Shown piece after piece: positions 62,172-64,000 of a stretch of 64,000 bases of DNA. The notes under the pieces were generated by a model. That model saw nothing but the letters and a program-made list of their open reading frames with translations, did no database searches and had not been told where the DNA came from. Position 1 is the stretch's first letter. Each line of letters opens with the position of its first letter. The translations under genes and the position numbers were made by a program. The stretch covers positions 1-64,000 of the forward strand of contig JBELHJ010000009.1 of assembly GCA_042091495.1 (NCBI GenBank), in the 5' to 3' direction. Origin of the DNA: JBELHJ01 sp042091495 (lineage in GTDB: Bacteria; Bacteroidota; Bacteroidia; Flavobacteriales; Flavobacteriaceae).

Positions 62172-63314
62172 ATGAGCGAATTACAACAAGACATAAAACT
62201 GCACTCTATAGAAGATGCAATCAATGCAATTAGAAATGGTAAAGTTATTATTGTTGTTGATGATGAAGACCGAGAAAACGAAGGTGATTTTCTGGCGGCT
62301 GCAGAACTGGTTACTCCAGAGATGATTAATTTCATGGCCACTCATGGACGTGGTTTGATCTGTGCCCCTTTAACAGAAAACCGTTGTAAAGAATTGGATT
62401 TACACATGATGGTTAATAACAATACAGACCCTATGGAAACTGCCTTTACCGTTTCTGTGGATTTAAGAGGTAATGGTGTCACCACTGGGATATCAGCATC
62501 AGACCGAGCTAAAACTATAAAAGCACTTATAGATAAAGACACTAAGCCTTTTGAATTGGCACGCCCCGGACATATTTTCCCTTTGGTAGCTAAAGAAGGT
62601 GGTGTATTACGACGAACTGGACATACCGAAGCAGCCATAGACTTTGCCAGACTAGCAGGTTTACAACCGGCAGGAGTTATTGTTGAAATTATGAATGAGG
62701 ATGGTAGTATGGCGCGTCTGCCTCAACTAATGGAAGTGGCTAAAAAGTTTGATCTTAAAATTGTTTCTATAGAAGATTTAGTGGCCTACAGAATGCAGCA
62801 CGATTCATTAATAGACAAAAAAGAAGACTTTGAAATAGAAACCCGTTTTGGTAATTTTAGACTAAGGGCTTACCAACAAACCACCAACAACCAGGTGCAT
62901 ATTGCTTTAACTAAAGGCGACTGGCAGGCGGATGAAGTAGTCCTTACCCGTATTAATTCTACATTAGTTAACAATGATATTTTAGGAACATTAACCAATA
63001 ATGCAGACCAAAAGTTAGACCGCATGTTTAACGTAATTAATGAACACGGTAAAGGGGCTATGATTTTTATTAACCAACAGAGCAAGTCTATAAATTTATT
63101 AAAGCGTCTCGAGGTTTTAAAACAGTCTCAAGACCACGAGAATATTGTACCCGCACCACCAATTGTTATGGATTCCAAAGACTTTGGTATAGGCGCTCAG
63201 ATCCTTCATGATTTAAATATTCACAAACTAAAACTTATCTCAAACACCGAGCAAACTAAACGTGTAGGAATGATTGGTTATGGTTTAGAGATTATAGATT
63301 ATATAAGCTATTAA
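62172..63314 (+). CDS. ribB: 3,4-dihydroxy-2-butanone-4-phosphate synthase with degenerate GTP cyclohydrolase II domain
   Basis: A riboflavin-pathway enzyme of 380 residues with RibBA layout. The N-terminal ~210 residues are an intact RibB domain with DDEDRENEGDF, THGRGLICAPL and the RPGHIFPL and RRTGHTEA motifs. The C-terminal domain (about 220-380) follows the GTP cyclohydrolase II pattern, but the three zinc cysteines of that enzyme are replaced (RINSTLVNNDILGTLTNNAD at about 260-279, where the functional family has HSECLTGD and LRCDCG), and the arginine-rich active-site loop is also altered. The second activity is therefore probably lost and supplied by another gene. Confidence 0.85.
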   Translation: MSELQQDIKLHSIEDAINAIRNGKVIIVVDDEDRENEGDFLAAAELVTPEMINFMATHGRGLICAPLTENRCKELDLHMMVNNNTDPMETAFTVSVDLRGNGVTTGISASDRAKTIKALIDKDTKPFELARPGHIFPLVAKEGGVLRRTGHTEAAIDFARLAGLQPAGVIVEIMNEDGSMARLPQLMEVAKKFDLKIVSIEDLVAYRMQHDSLIDKKEDFEIETRFGNFRLRAYQQTTNNQVHIALTKGDWQADEVVLTRINSTLVNNDILGTLTNNADQKLDRMFNVINEHGKGAMIFINQQSKSINLLKRLEVLKQSQDHENIVPAPPIVMDSKDFGIGAQILHDLNIHKLKLISNTEQTKRVGMIGYGLEIIDYISY

Positions 63315-63316
63315 AA

Positions 63317-63346
63317 ACAATTTTTAAAGTTTAACTTTAAAATTGT
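63317..63346. terminator. Bidirectional AT-rich hairpin between ribB and the nitroreductase gene
   Basis: ACAATTTTTAAAGT (63317-63330) pairs with ACTTTAAAATTGT (63334-63346) with one bulged T and a TTA loop, between two convergent genes. Confidence 0.55.
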
Positions 63347-63976
63347 CTACATGTCTATAATTGTAGTTTTGGTAGATTTACGCACCTTTTTCATACTGGC
63401 AAATGGATCTTGATTAGATCTAAAACCTACGGGTAATAATAATACCGATTTTAAGTTATGATCTCCTAAGTTAAGAAGTTTATTAAACGCTTTCGGTTCA
63501 AATCCTTCCATAGGACATGCATCTATACCCTCAACAGCACAAACCGTCATAAGATTGCCTAAAGTAATGTAAGCCTGATGCTTAGACCACTGCTGACGTT
63601 CTGCTTTAGTCATCCCTTTCATCATGTCTTTAAGACGTGTTCTAAAAGGACTAACAATATCTTCTGGTGTTTTTCTAATATCTTTTACATTTTCAAAATG
63701 AGTATCTATATCCTGGTCTGTAATGTCATCCTGTATACAAATAACTAATAAGTGGGATGATTCAGTAACCTGGGGTTGATTATAGGCGTGTGCTTTTAAT
63801 TGTTCACGCAATTCCTTATTGGATACCACTATCAAACTTAAAGTTTGTAAACCGTATGATGTTGCTGTTAGATTAAATGCATCTTTCAGCAAAGTTATTT
63901 GATCCTCTAACAACGTTTTACTAGAATCAAACTGTTTGGTGGCATAGCGCCATTTTAAGTGGTTTAAAACAGACAT
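63347..63976 (-). CDS. Nitroreductase family NAD(P)H-dependent oxidoreductase (NfsB-like)
   Basis: A 209-residue FMN enzyme of the nitroreductase fold, near the NfsB/Frp-type group. The N-terminal LKWRYATKQFDSSKTL matches the R-R/Y-T/A-x-R/K FMN-binding start, TSYGLQTLSLIVV is the core segment, and KHQAYITLGNLMTVCAVEGIDACPMEGFEP is present in part with the Gly-Ile-Asp-x-Cys-Pro-Met FMN motif. The C-terminal LPVGFRSNQDPFA is typical. Electron acceptors are unknown. It is transcribed leftward, convergent with ribB. Confidence 0.9.
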   Translation of the reverse strand: MSVLNHLKWRYATKQFDSSKTLLEDQITLLKDAFNLTATSYGLQTLSLIVVSNKELREQLKAHAYNQPQVTESSHLLVICIQDDITDQDIDTHFENVKDIRKTPEDIVSPFRTRLKDMMKGMTKAERQQWSKHQAYITLGNLMTVCAVEGIDACPMEGFEPKAFNKLLNLGDHNLKSVLLLPVGFRSNQDPFASMKKVRKSTKTTIIDM

Positions 63977-64000
63977 ATTAAAAAGTTTTTTGCAAAAATA

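Overview
The window looks like chromosomal DNA of a marine-type, gliding member of the Flavobacteriaceae (Bacteroidota). The pointers are the AT-rich sequence, gldF/gldG, a protein with a type 9 secretion C-terminal domain, SusC/SusD pairs and TonB receptors, flavobacterial families (DUF6452, DUF6048, DUF4294, CCC-motif protein), many -7 boxes of the Bacteroidota form TAnnTTTG, and weak ribosome binding sites. I do not assign a genus. Coding density is high and no gene-free stretch reaches 300 bases. I saw no tRNA, rRNA, CRISPR array, transposase or prophage gene.

Region by region. 0-9.5 kb: an outer-membrane barrel protein, xerD, rny, a probable 6S RNA between rny and zapA, zapA with a coiled-coil partner, an M23 peptidase, a TonB receptor and a cysteine desulfurase. 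9.6-21 kb: a calcium-repeat lipoprotein, an Smr protein, a T9SS cargo protein, small membrane proteins, rocD, rlmD with two overlapping envelope genes, an rlmL-like methyltransferase, a second methyltransferase, a ZIP transporter and a DUF4268 protein. 21-27.4 kb: a glycan-uptake operon transcribed leftward (surface lipoprotein, SusC, SusD) with no enzyme or regulator beside it. 27.5-42.4 kb: mostly housekeeping (hemolysin III/PAQR, DUF4294, M42 peptidase, NUDIX, PrsW, acs, an acyltransferase-like membrane protein, purC, phoH, a SAM hydrolase family protein, gldF-unknown-gldG, dnaN, an Rrf2 regulator).

42.5-54 kb is an accessory saccharide-degradation cluster: three S1-type sulfatases, a GH2 beta-mannosidase, a GH3 beta-glucosidase and a thioredoxin-like lipoprotein, with no SusC/SusD or sensor of its own. 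At its left edge lies an apparent 35-codon 3' remnant of a transsulfuration enzyme gene (metB/metY type) beside the Rrf2 regulator. This suggests that a methionine/cysteine gene was lost when the cluster arrived or was rearranged. The right part (54-64 kb) is core: pheT, dgkA, then ftsK - lolA-like - lptF/G-like - ribBA as a tight run, and a nitroreductase.

Nothing here is clearly an undescribed defence or mobile system. The items most worth following up are the 6S-like RNA, the gene remnant at the island edge, the split between transport and enzyme loci for polysaccharide use, the unknown gene translationally coupled inside gldFG, and compact or leaderless promoter arrangements.
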